Shown: positions 53,417 to 61,761, numbered from the stretch's first letter. The stretch: 64,000 bases of DNA from Ekhidna sp051379705 (GCF_051379705.1 NZ_CP179868.1:1240001-1304000), one strand, 5' to 3'. A program made the numbers and translations. The notes: a model not told the origin generated them from the letters alone.

Positions 53417-53887
53417 ATGAAACCATTTATTCGATTATATTTCTCAATCATTCTAATCTTCACAGTCGTAGGATGCACTGATGGAATTGGGGCGAGGTAT
53501 ACCTTAAAAAGAGTGCTCAATAATCAATCCAATTATGAGGTACAACTAATTCATTTTTTTTATGAAGGTAGTTTTGACACTCTTGTCCACAGAAGTGATT
53601 CTATTGTATACGAAGCTTATTGTGTTGCAGTAGGTGGAGAACTTCAATGTTCAAATCCTGATTACAGCTTCGTTTTAGCACAAGCGTTAGAGGATTCAGT
53701 TTATATTATTTTCAATAATGAGCGAATAATCAAATTCATAGAATCAGAATTTGGGCCTTGCTGTAACAAAAACATACTGGAAATGGAAACGCAACAAGGA
53801 TATAAGGTATCTGGTGAAGGTACTAGTCTAAGAACCTATACCTACGAAATCACCAATGAGGATTATGAGATGGCAGAACCTTATTGA
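53417..53887 (+). CDS. Small lipoprotein, array member D
   Basis: A 156-residue lipoprotein (Cys20), last of the array. Signal peptide identical to B; core diverged (RVLNNQSN, DSIVYEAYC, LQCSNPDYSF, EDSVYIIFNN, CCNKNIL). It ends at MAEPY, lacking the final DGGD of the others, and the conserved downstream block is absent, so the right edge of the array lies at its stop codon. A different terminator follows. Confidence 0.8.
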   Translation: MKPFIRLYFSIILIFTVVGCTDGIGARYTLKRVLNNQSNYEVQLIHFFYEGSFDTLVHRSDSIVYEAYCVAVGGELQCSNPDYSFVLAQALEDSVYIIFNNERIIKFIESEFGPCCNKNILEMETQQGYKVSGEGTSLRTYTYEITNEDYEMAEPY

Positions 53888-53918
53888 GAGAATTAATTTG
53901 ATTCCATTTTTACTATAA

Positions 53919-53946
53919 AAAAGCTGAGACGCATGTTTCAGCTTTT
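53919..53946 (+). terminator. Terminator after the lipoprotein array
   Basis: AAAAGCTGAGAC and GTTTCAGCTTTT pair over 12 bp (one G-T) around a GCAT loop, followed by an A/T-rich stretch. It is unrelated in sequence to the three repeated hairpins. Confidence 0.8.
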
Positions 53947-53967
53947 ATATTTTAATCATCTTGCAAT

Positions 53968-55044
53968 ATGATTTTCATCGCCTTGTGCATAATCGGTGTC
54001 CTCCACCTTGGTATTACCCTTCTTCTAACGGCTGCTTTCAAGAGCTACAAATCTCCATTCAATCAGAACCAAGAATCACTGAGCATAGTTATTGCCGCCC
54101 GAAATGAAGAATCAAACCTGAAAAACCATGTTCCATTATTGCTTGCGCAAGACTTCCCAAAATTTGAGGTGATAATTGCGCTCGATAGGTGCACCGATCA
54201 AAGTAAAGCCTACTTGGACGGCCTTAATAATTCGAAAATTAGTTGGATTGATATCAAGGAAGTCGCTGCTAATTGGAATCCTAAAAAATTTGCATTAAAC
54301 CAAGCGATTTCCAAAGCTACTGGTGAGTGGCTTGTTTTTACAGATGCCGATTGCATTCCGGCTTCCGATCAATGGCTCAAGACATTAAACAATCACATTA
54401 CCAACGAAAAAAACATCCTAATTGGAATTTCTCCCTACCAATCCAATGGCACATTCCTTTCCTACTTCATTCAATTTGAAGCCTTTATGACCGCCTTTCT
54501 ATACATTTCCAGGGTATTGTTAGGGAAGCCTTATATGGGTGTAGGTCGAAATATGGCTGTGAGGAAGTCTTTTTTTGAGGCAACAGGTGGTTATGAAAGC
54601 TGTAAATCCGTCACCGGAGGCGACGATGATTTGTTCATCCAACGAAATGCGACTAAATCAAACATTCAAGTCGTTTTAGGACGTGAAAGTCTAATGTACA
54701 CTAAACCTGAAACAAGCTGGAAAGCCTATTGGCATCAGAAAATTCGTCACCTGTCTGTTGGTAAGGTATATAAAGCCCGTGATCAAGCATTCTTAACTTT
54801 ATTTCATCTGATTCACCTTTCTACACTAATTCTTCTACTATTTGCTACCACTCAGTCTTTTTTCTTTCCAATGCTCCTTTTTTACCTATTTATTAAATTA
54901 GTGAGTTATAGATTTGCTGCGAGCAAAATGGAAGTCAATATCAACTATATATTACTTCCACTCGTTGACATCATATATGCAGTGCTAATCCCTGGGATTG
55001 CATTGTGGTCAAAACTCGAAAAGGACATTAAATGGAAGAACTAA
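53968..55044 (+). CDS. Family 2 glycosyltransferase, membrane-associated
   Basis: A 358-residue GT-A enzyme. N-terminal TM helix (LCIIGVLHLGITLLLTAAF), then LSIVIAARNEESNLKNHV, the DxD-like FTDADCIP, TGGDDDLFIQR as the catalytic acid region, and two to three C-terminal TM helices (STLILLLFATTQSFFFPMLL). It resembles polysaccharide- or lipid-linked glycan synthases; donor and acceptor are unknown. The stop overlaps the sigma factor start by 13 bp. Confidence 0.9.
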   Translation: MIFIALCIIGVLHLGITLLLTAAFKSYKSPFNQNQESLSIVIAARNEESNLKNHVPLLLAQDFPKFEVIIALDRCTDQSKAYLDGLNNSKISWIDIKEVAANWNPKKFALNQAISKATGEWLVFTDADCIPASDQWLKTLNNHITNEKNILIGISPYQSNGTFLSYFIQFEAFMTAFLYISRVLLGKPYMGVGRNMAVRKSFFEATGGYESCKSVTGGDDDLFIQRNATKSNIQVVLGRESLMYTKPETSWKAYWHQKIRHLSVGKVYKARDQAFLTLFHLIHLSTLILLLFATTQSFFFPMLLFYLFIKLVSYRFAASKMEVNINYILLPLVDIIYAVLIPGIALWSKLEKDIKWKN

Positions 55045-55643
55045 ATCGTCAGTTTTCTGATAAAGCTCTGCGGGACTTTAAGCTTATTGATCTTGCCACT
55101 GAGGGCAATGATGAAGCAGCTTATGCAGAGTTGATGCAGCGCTATAAAAAACCGGTGTATCATATGATCTTAAAAATGGTCAGAAATGTGGATGATGCAG
55201 AAGACTTAACCATTGAAGCATTTGCAAAAGCGTTTAAAAACCTAAGCCGCTTCAAAAAAGATTACACATTCAGCACCTGGCTCTTCCGAATTGCAACCAA
55301 CAATGCGATTGATTTTATTCGAAAGAAGAAACTAAACACCTTTAGTCTCAACAGTACTTTTACTGATGATAGCGGTGAATCAGTAAACATTGATGTACAG
55401 GATAAAAACCTAACTCCAGACGAGGAAACCATCAAAGATCAAAAAATTGAACTGGTTCGAATGTTTGTGGACAAGCTGCCGGCAAAGTATCAGCGATTGG
55501 TCAAGCTTCGCTACTTTGATGAACTGTCTTACGATGAAATAGCTCAAGAGCTGGAAGCACCTTTGGGTACCGTAAAAGCACAACTGCATCGCGCAAGGGA
55601 GCTGATGTATGAATTAGTGAAAGACAAAAAGAAGCATATCTAA
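55032..55643 (+). CDS. ECF-type RNA polymerase sigma factor
   Basis: A 203-residue sigma-70 family member with region 2 (YHMILKMVRNVDDAEDLTIEAFAKAF, FSTWLFRIATNNAIDFIRK) and region 4 (LPAKYQRLVKLRYFDELSYDEIAQELEAPLGTVKAQLHRARE). No anti-sigma factor gene is adjacent. The start overlaps the glycosyltransferase gene. Regulated genes are unknown. Confidence 0.93.
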   Translation: MEELNRQFSDKALRDFKLIDLATEGNDEAAYAELMQRYKKPVYHMILKMVRNVDDAEDLTIEAFAKAFKNLSRFKKDYTFSTWLFRIATNNAIDFIRKKKLNTFSLNSTFTDDSGESVNIDVQDKNLTPDEETIKDQKIELVRMFVDKLPAKYQRLVKLRYFDELSYDEIAQELEAPLGTVKAQLHRARELMYELVKDKKKHI

Positions 55644-55656
55644 ATTTGAACCGATC

Positions 55657-55677
55657 ATTCTGAAATTATTTCAGAAT
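55657..55677. repeat. REP-like hairpin between sigma factor and rsmG
   Basis: ATTCTGAAA-TTA-TTTCAGAAT is a perfect 9-bp inverted repeat. It resembles the elements beside fabI. It has no T-run but may weakly terminate or stabilise the sigma factor mRNA. Confidence 0.55.
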
Positions 55678-55773
55678 CTTTGTGACTTAATTTACAAGCT
55701 CATCGAAATCATTCAAAAATACTTCCCCGAGCTTACAAGCCAGCAAATAGATCAATTTGGACAACTCCAAAAT

Positions 55774-56325
55774 TTGTATGAAGACTGGAATGCAAAAATC
55801 AATGTCGTAAGCAGAAAAGATATTGATCAACTCTACGAGCGGCATGTTTTGCATAGTCTTGCCATTGCTCAGTTTACATCTTTTGCAAGTGGATCAGAAA
55901 TACTTGATGTAGGAACGGGTGGTGGCTTCCCAGGTATCCCGCTAGCTATCTTATATCCAGACTGCCAATTTCACTTAGTTGATTCCATAGGAAAGAAAAT
56001 TACTGTAGTTCAGGAAGTTGCAAATGCAATTGGGCTTACTAATTTAACTGCGGAGCATCAACGTATGGAAAAGGTGAGCGGAAAGTTTGATTTCATTGTA
56101 TCCAGAGCCGTAGCTCAAACAAAGCAACTCTTTATATGGGCACACCAAAAAATAAGCAAAATACAGCGCAACGAGCTCGATAATGGAATGATATTGTTGA
56201 AAGGCGGCGACCTATCTAAGGAAATGAAAGAATTTGGCAGACGATATATTGAAAAAGACCTTTCAGGCTACTTTGTTGAGGATTTCTTCGAAACCAAGAA
56301 GATCATTTACGTGCCTGTGTATTAA
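55774..56325 (+). CDS. rsmG: 16S rRNA (guanine(527)-N7)-methyltransferase
   Basis: RsmG makes m7G527 in 16S rRNA. The SAM-binding motif ILDVGTGGGFPGIPLAILYP is intact, as are LVDSIGKKI and VSRAVA. From the TTG at 55774 the protein is 183 aa, shorter than the usual 205-210 aa. The frame is open upstream and the sequence IEIIQKYFPELTSQQIDQF looks like the normal N-terminus, but no ATG, GTG or TTG lies there; a non-standard start such as ATC 55702 would give 207 aa. The start is therefore uncertain. Confidence 0.9.
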   Translation: MYEDWNAKINVVSRKDIDQLYERHVLHSLAIAQFTSFASGSEILDVGTGGGFPGIPLAILYPDCQFHLVDSIGKKITVVQEVANAIGLTNLTAEHQRMEKVSGKFDFIVSRAVAQTKQLFIWAHQKISKIQRNELDNGMILLKGGDLSKEMKEFGRRYIEKDLSGYFVEDFFETKKIIYVPVY

Positions 56326-56327
56326 AT

Positions 56328-56351
56328 AAAAACCCCTATGAAGGGGTTTTT
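56328..56351. terminator. Bidirectional terminator between rsmG and a beta-barrel gene
   Basis: AAAAACCCCT-ATGA-AGGGGTTTTT is a perfect 10-bp stem with A- and T-tracts on both sides, serving both convergent genes. Confidence 0.92.
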
Positions 56352-56372
56352 GTAATGAAATAAAAATTCGAC

Positions 56373-56894
56373 TTAAAAGTAGAGTGAAAACCCAACGTTT
56401 AACCCGAATGAATTGCTATTGGTTATATCATCTCCTGATGACATCCCATAGTTCAAACTTGGCTCAATTGCTACATTATCGACAATCCAGATTGGGTAGC
56501 CGGCCTCAAATGCCAATACCGTAAAATTAGTTTTGGTTTCACCTAAACCTGCATCGAACTTGCTTGATGCGGCAGAAAACGAAGCGCCAACAAAAAATGT
56601 CCCGTTTACATAATATCTAGCAAATGGACCAATCAAAGTAGATGAGCCCTTTGAATTCCCTTGCTTTGCACTCGAATAGCCAACATTGAGGCCAGCAGCC
56701 AGGTTGTCCATCAAAAAATATCCTCCCAAACCTCCAATATTAAAGGATGTTTGTCGATCACTCACTCCGTCAAATTTAGTGGAGTTAAAACCCAGACTGG
56801 ACGTAGCTCCAATAAGCCATCCTCCTTTTTCTGTTTGTGCCTGTGCAATTCCGATGCAAGCGATCAGGCTTGCTGTAAGTATTAGTTTTTTCAT
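56373..56894 (-). CDS. Small outer-membrane beta-barrel protein, type 1
   Basis: A 173-residue protein: signal peptide MKKLILTASLIACIGIAQA, then about eight amphipathic beta-strands rich in Gly and aromatics, ending in SLYF with a C-terminal Phe as in outer-membrane barrels. It resembles the OmpA-barrel/OmpW-sized porin-like group in Bacteroidota. No ligand or activity can be read. It lies alone between a terminator and the next barrel gene. Confidence 0.82.
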   Translation of the reverse strand: MKKLILTASLIACIGIAQAQTEKGGWLIGATSSLGFNSTKFDGVSDRQTSFNIGGLGGYFLMDNLAAGLNVGYSSAKQGNSKGSSTLIGPFARYYVNGTFFVGASFSAASSKFDAGLGETKTNFTVLAFEAGYPIWIVDNVAIEPSLNYGMSSGDDITNSNSFGLNVGFSLYF

Positions 56895-56970
56895 TTTGAG
56901 TATTGTTTTATTTATTCCAAAAAACGGAAACTCGAAATGAAAGGATACAATATTTAGAAATGATCACAAA

Positions 56971-56998
56971 AAAAGCCCTTCCAAATGGAAGGGCTTTT
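56971..56998 (-). terminator. Terminator of the second beta-barrel gene
   Basis: AAAAGCCCTTCC-AAAT-GGAAGGGCTTTT has a perfect 12-bp stem with a T-tract on the minus strand. It lies 21 bp after the stop of the gene at 57020. Confidence 0.93.
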
Positions 56999-57019
56999 AA
57001 TTTCTTATCTAAGTGTTTC

Positions 57020-57541
57020 TTAGAATGCGAAAGCTACACCCGCGTTGATCACTAGCTGACCATCACCAGGAGTCGTGTACTTAACTTGTCCATTAGCGAA
57101 TAGGTTATCGCTAAGTGGGTACATGATACCTGCACCAATGTTAAGACCTCCTTCAGAAGTAGAAAGAGAGAATCCACCGCCCTCTACTTTAGCTGTTCCT
57201 GAAGCAAAACCAGCAAGACCGTAAACTCCACTTTCACCAAAGTAATATCTAGCGTCGATATTTAATGAACTAGAAGAGTAATCAGCTCCGCCTACCGAGT
57301 TCTTAAAGAAGAATGTGTAGCTAGGTGCAATACTGATCGCGTCAGTAACTAGGTACTCTGCTCCCAAGTTGATTCCAATACCAAGCTTAGAATCTACGGT
57401 ATTTCCGTTTGCTTCTGCACCAGCTTTAGTTCCGATAGCAAGTCCAGCACCAACTCTGATGTCGCCTTGCTCTTGTGCGTTTGCAGAAAATCCGAAAAGT
57501 ACGAATGCTGCAAATAATGAAAGGATAGTAAATTTTTTCAT
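57020..57541 (-). CDS. Small outer-membrane beta-barrel protein, type 2
   Basis: A 173-residue exported barrel protein: signal peptide MKKFTILSLFAAFVLFGFSANA, then RVGAGLAIGTKAGAE, repeated strands, and a terminal VAFAF. It is similar in plan to the divergent barrel gene next to it (both open QGD.R.GAGL), so the two are probably paralogues. Function unknown. Confidence 0.85.
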   Translation of the reverse strand: MKKFTILSLFAAFVLFGFSANAQEQGDIRVGAGLAIGTKAGAEANGNTVDSKLGIGINLGAEYLVTDAISIAPSYTFFFKNSVGGADYSSSSLNIDARYYFGESGVYGLAGFASGTAKVEGGGFSLSTSEGGLNIGAGIMYPLSDNLFANGQVKYTTPGDGQLVINAGVAFAF

Positions 57542-57599
57542 AGGATTAATAAATAATTTGGTTGTACAATGAGTGCAATATAGGCATACCTAGCGAAGT

Positions 57600-57627
57600 A
57601 TAAAATACCACCGTGTGGGTATTTTAT
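57600..57627. promoter_or_regulatory. Inverted repeat in the divergent barrel-gene promoter region
   Basis: ATAAAATACC and GGTATTTTAT are perfect 10-bp arms around an 8-bp centre. It lies 59 bp before the minus-strand barrel gene and 148 bp before the plus-strand one. It is a good candidate for a shared operator; no T-tract supports a terminator. Confidence 0.5.
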
Positions 57628-57774
57628 CCGCTTATGTAATTATACAAATACGTACCTCATTATCAATAAGATAGCTTTCAGCAAAAAAGCTACACTTTCA
57701 CACTTTTTTCTCCTTGTCTCGAGATGAGCTATATTTAGTTGGAATTAATAAACTCATTAAACAAAATTCAGACT

Positions 57775-58254
57775 ATGAAATTTAAAATTTTACTTCTTTC
57801 TCTAACGTTTATGTGTATCACCATGGTAGCCTCGGCTCAAAGTCAAGGAGACTTTCGTGCAGGTGCTGGCTTAGGCTTTGCAGCCAGCCCTTTTGGAGGT
57901 GATGGAACCATTGGTTTTGGTGCCAACCTGGAGTACCTCTTCAAAAGTGATATGTCCGGATCTTTGGAGTATTATTCATATACTAAAGACAGCTTCACTA
58001 CGAATGTATTGGATATTAATTTTCGCTACTATTTTGTAACTGGATCCACCCAAGTATACGGTAATGCGGGACTTACCAATATTGGTGGTGATCCAAGCAG
58101 TACGTTAGGTTTAAATCTTGGTGGTGGAGCAATATTTCCTCTTGCAAGTAGCTTTGGTATAACAACTGCATTGAATTACAACTTGGCAAAGCCAGATGGA
58201 GCAAATGATCCATTCGGATTCGGGTTGAAGGCTGGAGTAATGTATTCCTTCTAA
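57775..58254 (+). CDS. Small outer-membrane beta-barrel protein, type 2 paralogue
   Basis: A 159-residue barrel protein starting MKFKILLLSLTFMCITMVASA, followed by QGDFRAGAGLGF. It shares its opening with the divergent gene. The frame extends upstream to a TTG at 57739, but the signal peptide begins at ATG 57775. It is closed by a strong terminator 20 bp after the stop. Confidence 0.85.
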   Translation: MKFKILLLSLTFMCITMVASAQSQGDFRAGAGLGFAASPFGGDGTIGFGANLEYLFKSDMSGSLEYYSYTKDSFTTNVLDINFRYYFVTGSTQVYGNAGLTNIGGDPSSTLGLNLGGGAIFPLASSFGITTALNYNLAKPDGANDPFGFGLKAGVMYSF

Positions 58255-58272
58255 GTAAAACTTACTTTAATT

Positions 58273-58304
58273 AAAAGCCTTGACTTGATTGTCAGGGCTT
58301 TTTT
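58273..58304 (+). terminator. Terminator after the plus-strand beta-barrel gene
   Basis: AAAAGCCTTGAC and GTCAGGGCTTTT pair over 12 bp (one T-G) around TTGATT, followed by TTTT. Confidence 0.9.
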
Positions 58305-58327
58305 ATGCTGTTCAAATAAATGAGTGG

Positions 58328-59023
58328 ATGAAGAAAAAAATTGCAGTACTTACAGGAGCAGGCATCAGTGCAGAGAGTGGATTGAAGACCTTTAGAGACT
58401 CTGGAGGACTATGGGAAGGACATGATGTGACTAAAGTGGCTACTCCACAAGCCTGGACAAATGATCGTGCATTAGTTCTCGAGTTTTACAATCAACGACG
58501 CAAGCAAGCGCAGGAAGTTGATCCCAACGCGGGGCACTATGCATTAGTGGATTTAGAAAAGCATTTTAAGGTTGTAGTCATCACCCAAAACATTGATTCC
58601 TTGCATGAAAAGGCAGGTAGCACGAATGTCATGCACCTTCATGGAGAAATCAGTAAAGTAAGGAGTACATTAGACCCGGAATTGATCTATGAACTTGACG
58701 GATGGGAATTGAAAGAGGGGGATAAATGTGCAAAAGGTTCACAACTTCGACCTCACATTGTCTGGTTTGGTGAGGCGGTACCAATGATGGAACCCGCAAT
58801 GCAAGAGGTACTAACTGCAGACATTTTCATCGTTGCAGGAACTTCGTTAGTCGTTTATCCGGCAGCCGGACTGATTGATTTCATCAGACCTGCAGTGCCT
58901 AAATTTATTGTTGATCCTAAAATACCCGAAATTGCAGGCGGCGACAATTTCCATTTTTATGAAGAAGCGGCAAGTACAGGTTTGCCAAAAGTGAAAGACC
59001 ACCTGATAAAAAAATACCAATGA
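58328..59023 (+). CDS. Sirtuin-type NAD-dependent protein deacylase
   Basis: A 231-residue SIR2 enzyme. The NAD motif GAGISAESGLKTFRD is at 10-24, TQNIDSLHEKAG at 86-97 and catalytic His105 in MHLHGE. Tyr54 and Arg57 (FYNQRR) match the pair that selects acidic acyl groups in class III sirtuins such as CobB/SIRT5. The zinc-finger cysteines are mostly missing: VRST replaces VRC., and only one Cys remains in DKCAKGSQLRP. The start ATG 58328 (MKKKIAVLTG) is preferred over an upstream frame extension. The stop overlaps the next start (ATGA). Confidence 0.92.
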   Translation: MKKKIAVLTGAGISAESGLKTFRDSGGLWEGHDVTKVATPQAWTNDRALVLEFYNQRRKQAQEVDPNAGHYALVDLEKHFKVVVITQNIDSLHEKAGSTNVMHLHGEISKVRSTLDPELIYELDGWELKEGDKCAKGSQLRPHIVWFGEAVPMMEPAMQEVLTADIFIVAGTSLVVYPAAGLIDFIRPAVPKFIVDPKIPEIAGGDNFHFYEEAASTGLPKVKDHLIKKYQ

Positions 59024-59484
59024 GTAAGACAACCTTAGAAAAATTCTACAACGCGTTTAAGAACCATGATGCTAAGAAAATGGCCGAATGCTATCATAAA
59101 GAGGTAATTTTCAACGATCCAGCATTCCAAAATTTGAATTACGAAGAAGTAGCCGCCATGTGGGCCATGTTAATTGAACGCTCAAAAGGTAAGCTTGAAA
59201 TCAATTTTGATTCAATTGTGAGCGATGATCATATGGCACAATGTATTTGGGAAGCCGATTATGAATTCTCTAAAACTGGAAATCAGGTCCACAATGTCAT
59301 ACATGCAACCATGGAATTCAAAGATGGCCTTATTATAAAGCATACTGATCATTTTGATTTTTGGCGGTGGTCCAAAATGGCATTAGGATTGACAGGAACA
59401 TTGTTAGGATGGTCCCCAATCCTTAAAAACAAAGTCCGAAAAATGGCTAAATCATCCTTAAATAAATACATGATAGAGCATTAG
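59020..59484 (+). CDS. NTF2-like / SnoaL-type protein
   Basis: A 154-residue cytoplasmic protein with an NTF2-fold opening LEKFYNAFKNHDAKKMAECYH, HATMEFKDGLIIKHTDHFDFWRW, and a C-terminal basic extension (LKNKVRKMAKSSLNKYM). It is coupled to the sirtuin gene by a 4-bp overlap. Function unknown. Confidence 0.85.
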   Translation: MSKTTLEKFYNAFKNHDAKKMAECYHKEVIFNDPAFQNLNYEEVAAMWAMLIERSKGKLEINFDSIVSDDHMAQCIWEADYEFSKTGNQVHNVIHATMEFKDGLIIKHTDHFDFWRWSKMALGLTGTLLGWSPILKNKVRKMAKSSLNKYMIEH

Positions 59485-60533
59485 TTCTCCCCCATCAAGA
59501 CTTTAAGCAATTCTTTATTCTTGTTCTCGCTCAATCCAAGCCAATCCAATGTTGACTGATAGAAAATATTGTCTAAATCATTTTGTGGCAGATCCATCTC
59601 TGCAATAAACTTTCCAATCTCCAAGTCTCCCAATGGAAATGGATAATCTGAGCCTAAACATACTTTTTCTGAGCCAATAAGATCTATGACATATTTTAGA
59701 TAGGTGGGATCATGAGTAATGCTATCCACCCAAAACTTGCCCAAGTATTCTCTTGGATTCACATTATTGTGTACCGCAACCAAATCCGGCCGACAATTGA
59801 AGCCATGCTCCAAGCGACCAATGGTTGCCAACAGTGAACCACCCGAATGCGCAAAGCACACACGTAGCTTTGGGTATTTTTCGAAGATACCACCGAAGAT
59901 CATTGAGGCAGCTGCTCTAGCGGTTTCAGCTGGCATGCCTACCAACCATGGAAGCCAATATTTTTCCATGTATTCCCGACCCATCATTTCCCATGGATGA
60001 ACCAGTATAGCCATTCCCAAACGCTCACAAGCCTCGAAGAATTCGAAGAATCGAGGCTTACTTAGATTTTCATTATTGATGTTGGACCCAATTTGCACTC
60101 CGGGGATGCCAAGGCTCTTCAGTCGTTCTAGTTCTTTAATAGCTAAATCAGTGTCTTGCATTGGAACTGTACCAAGACCGATGTAATTCTTTGGGTTTTG
60201 CTCCACTACCTGTGCAATGTGATCGTTCAAATACATGGAAAGATCCAGACAGTCGTGAGCGTCTGCCCAATAACTGAACATTACAGGGATTGTGCAGACT
60301 ACCTGCACCTGAGTATCAAATTTCTCGTATTCTTTGATCCTTAGGTTTTCGTCCCAACAGTTCGATTGAATCTCACGAAAGAACTTATCTCCCTTCATCA
60401 TGCGTGCCGCTTCCGGTTTGTGATGTAAGAGATGAATAAAGTCTCCATAGCCAAATTTTTCAGCAAAATTTGGAATGTTGTGAGGGAGGATATGCGTGTG
60501 CATATCTATTTTCAAACTTGTCTGATTTGCCAT
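59481..60533 (-). CDS. ACMSD-like amidohydrolase (aminocarboxymuconate-semialdehyde decarboxylase family)
   Basis: A 350-residue metal-dependent TIM-barrel protein. Metal ligands are visible as MHTH (12 and 14), a His in LVHPWEMMG, CFAHSGG, and Asp in LGSDYPFPLG. The overall pattern (CTIPVMFSYWADAHDCLDL, NPREYLGKFWVDSITHD) is that of ACMSD, which decarboxylates 2-amino-3-carboxymuconate semialdehyde in tryptophan (kynurenine) breakdown. No other kynurenine genes are in the window. The start is ATG 60533 because the upstream ATG lies before the -7 box TACCTTTG. Confidence 0.9.
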   Translation of the reverse strand: MANQTSLKIDMHTHILPHNIPNFAEKFGYGDFIHLLHHKPEAARMMKGDKFFREIQSNCWDENLRIKEYEKFDTQVQVVCTIPVMFSYWADAHDCLDLSMYLNDHIAQVVEQNPKNYIGLGTVPMQDTDLAIKELERLKSLGIPGVQIGSNINNENLSKPRFFEFFEACERLGMAILVHPWEMMGREYMEKYWLPWLVGMPAETARAAASMIFGGIFEKYPKLRVCFAHSGGSLLATIGRLEHGFNCRPDLVAVHNNVNPREYLGKFWVDSITHDPTYLKYVIDLIGSEKVCLGSDYPFPLGDLEIGKFIAEMDLPQNDLDNIFYQSTLDWLGLSENKNKELLKVLMGEN

Positions 60534-60537
60534 ATTA

Positions 60538-60545
60538 CAAAGGTA
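60538..60545 (-). promoter_or_regulatory. -7 promoter box of the ACMSD-like gene
   Basis: TACCTTTG on the minus strand matches TAnnTTTG and lies 4 bp before the ATG at 60533, in the 23-bp gap to the TPR gene. It implies a near-leaderless transcript independent of the TPR gene. Confidence 0.5.
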
Positions 60546-60556
60546 AGACAAATCAG

Positions 60557-61732
60557 CTATTGACTATCGCAATGCTTCGCTATCATGTCATCGGCTTGCT
60601 TCATGCCTAAGCGACTTGCCTGCAGGAGGTATTGGCATGATTTCTCTGACTTACTTAGATTGAGGTATGCCATTGCAGCATTAAACCATACATTTTCATA
60701 GCCTTTATCCACCGAGAGGTATTGTTCATAAAAACCTATCGCGTCATTATATTTCTTTTCATGAAATAGGGTATTTCCAATCAAATAAAATGCCTCGGAT
60801 CGCGATGAGTTTAACTGGAGGGCTGTGATAAAATCTTGTCGAGCTTGCCCATAGGCACCGGTTCGAAGAAGTGCTTTACCACGACTGATGTATGCAAGGT
60901 CATCATTGGGATTTGCTTCGATAGCTTTTGTGTGATACATCGCAGATAAATCAAAATCACCGCTTTCGTACGCATTAGCTCCTACCAGGTTGAGCATTGG
61001 CGTAAACTCTTCATTTGTAAGTAGTGAAATGGGCAACTTCGCATTTTCATCCAGAATAGCCAGATTGTACCACGCATGATAGTTGGTTGAGTCCAGACGG
61101 ATAGCTTCCCTCAAGTCTCTGATCGCATCATTTTCTCTGCCCATTTTTGCAAATAGTTGAGATCTATTCACAAAACAATCGGCCAAAGAATCATATTCAA
61201 ATGCCTCAGTAAAATCAGCTAGCGCTGCATCCCAATTTCCCATCTTTTGATGAGCCATGCCGCGATATTGATGCACTCTGCTAATCATTGTTTGCAGGGT
61301 TGTCAGGAAAGTTCCTTTCGAACCTGTTGGATCCATCCCGTAGTAGATTGCGCGAGTCTCTGATCCACTTTGATTTTCAATAACGTAGGTAAAGTCTTTG
61401 ATCGCTTGCTCAGTGCTGGCAGCGTTGTAGTAGATCATTCCTTTCTGAAAATAGGCCTCCAGATTTGTTGGATCCTTCTGGATGACAGCTTCATAGTCAG
61501 CTAAGGCGCGAAGATCTTTTTTTTGCGCTTCGTGAATCATCGCACTCAGGAAATAATCTTCAGCGTTCGGTTTTTTCGTCAGGTTCTTATTGATAAAATA
61601 TCGGGCTGAGTCTAGGTCATTTTCATTGAACTTGGCTCGTGCACGGTCATAGTAGTCTTGCGAAAAAGCTTGTAGCACCCCAAAAAGGAGTAACGATGAT
61701 AGAAGAGCTTTCATAAGGCTGTTGGATTTCAA
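60557..61732 (-). CDS. Exported TPR-repeat protein
   Basis: A 391-residue periplasmic protein with signal peptide (LMKALLSSLLLFGVLQAFS) and about eight TPR units (for example ALADYEAVIQKDPTNLEAYF, and AIRDLREAIRLDSTNYHAWY). TPR arrays mediate protein contacts; a partner is not evident. It lies between an unknown gene 29 bp upstream and the ACMSD-like gene 23 bp downstream. Confidence 0.88.
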   Translation of the reverse strand: MKSNSLMKALLSSLLLFGVLQAFSQDYYDRARAKFNENDLDSARYFINKNLTKKPNAEDYFLSAMIHEAQKKDLRALADYEAVIQKDPTNLEAYFQKGMIYYNAASTEQAIKDFTYVIENQSGSETRAIYYGMDPTGSKGTFLTTLQTMISRVHQYRGMAHQKMGNWDAALADFTEAFEYDSLADCFVNRSQLFAKMGRENDAIRDLREAIRLDSTNYHAWYNLAILDENAKLPISLLTNEEFTPMLNLVGANAYESGDFDLSAMYHTKAIEANPNDDLAYISRGKALLRTGAYGQARQDFITALQLNSSRSEAFYLIGNTLFHEKKYNDAIGFYEQYLSVDKGYENVWFNAAMAYLNLSKSEKSCQYLLQASRLGMKQADDMIAKHCDSQ

Positions 61733-61761
61733 GAAGAAGAACGAACCTTAGCTCCAATAGG

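Larger units (their letters stand above)
53160..53495 (+). repeat. Conserved block 3 between variable lipoprotein cores (C to D)
   Basis: Same 336-bp make-up as block 1: 3' end of a lipoprotein gene, terminator, peptidase remnant and first 79 bases of the next lipoprotein gene. The last 79 bases are identical to those of member B. Confidence 0.8.
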
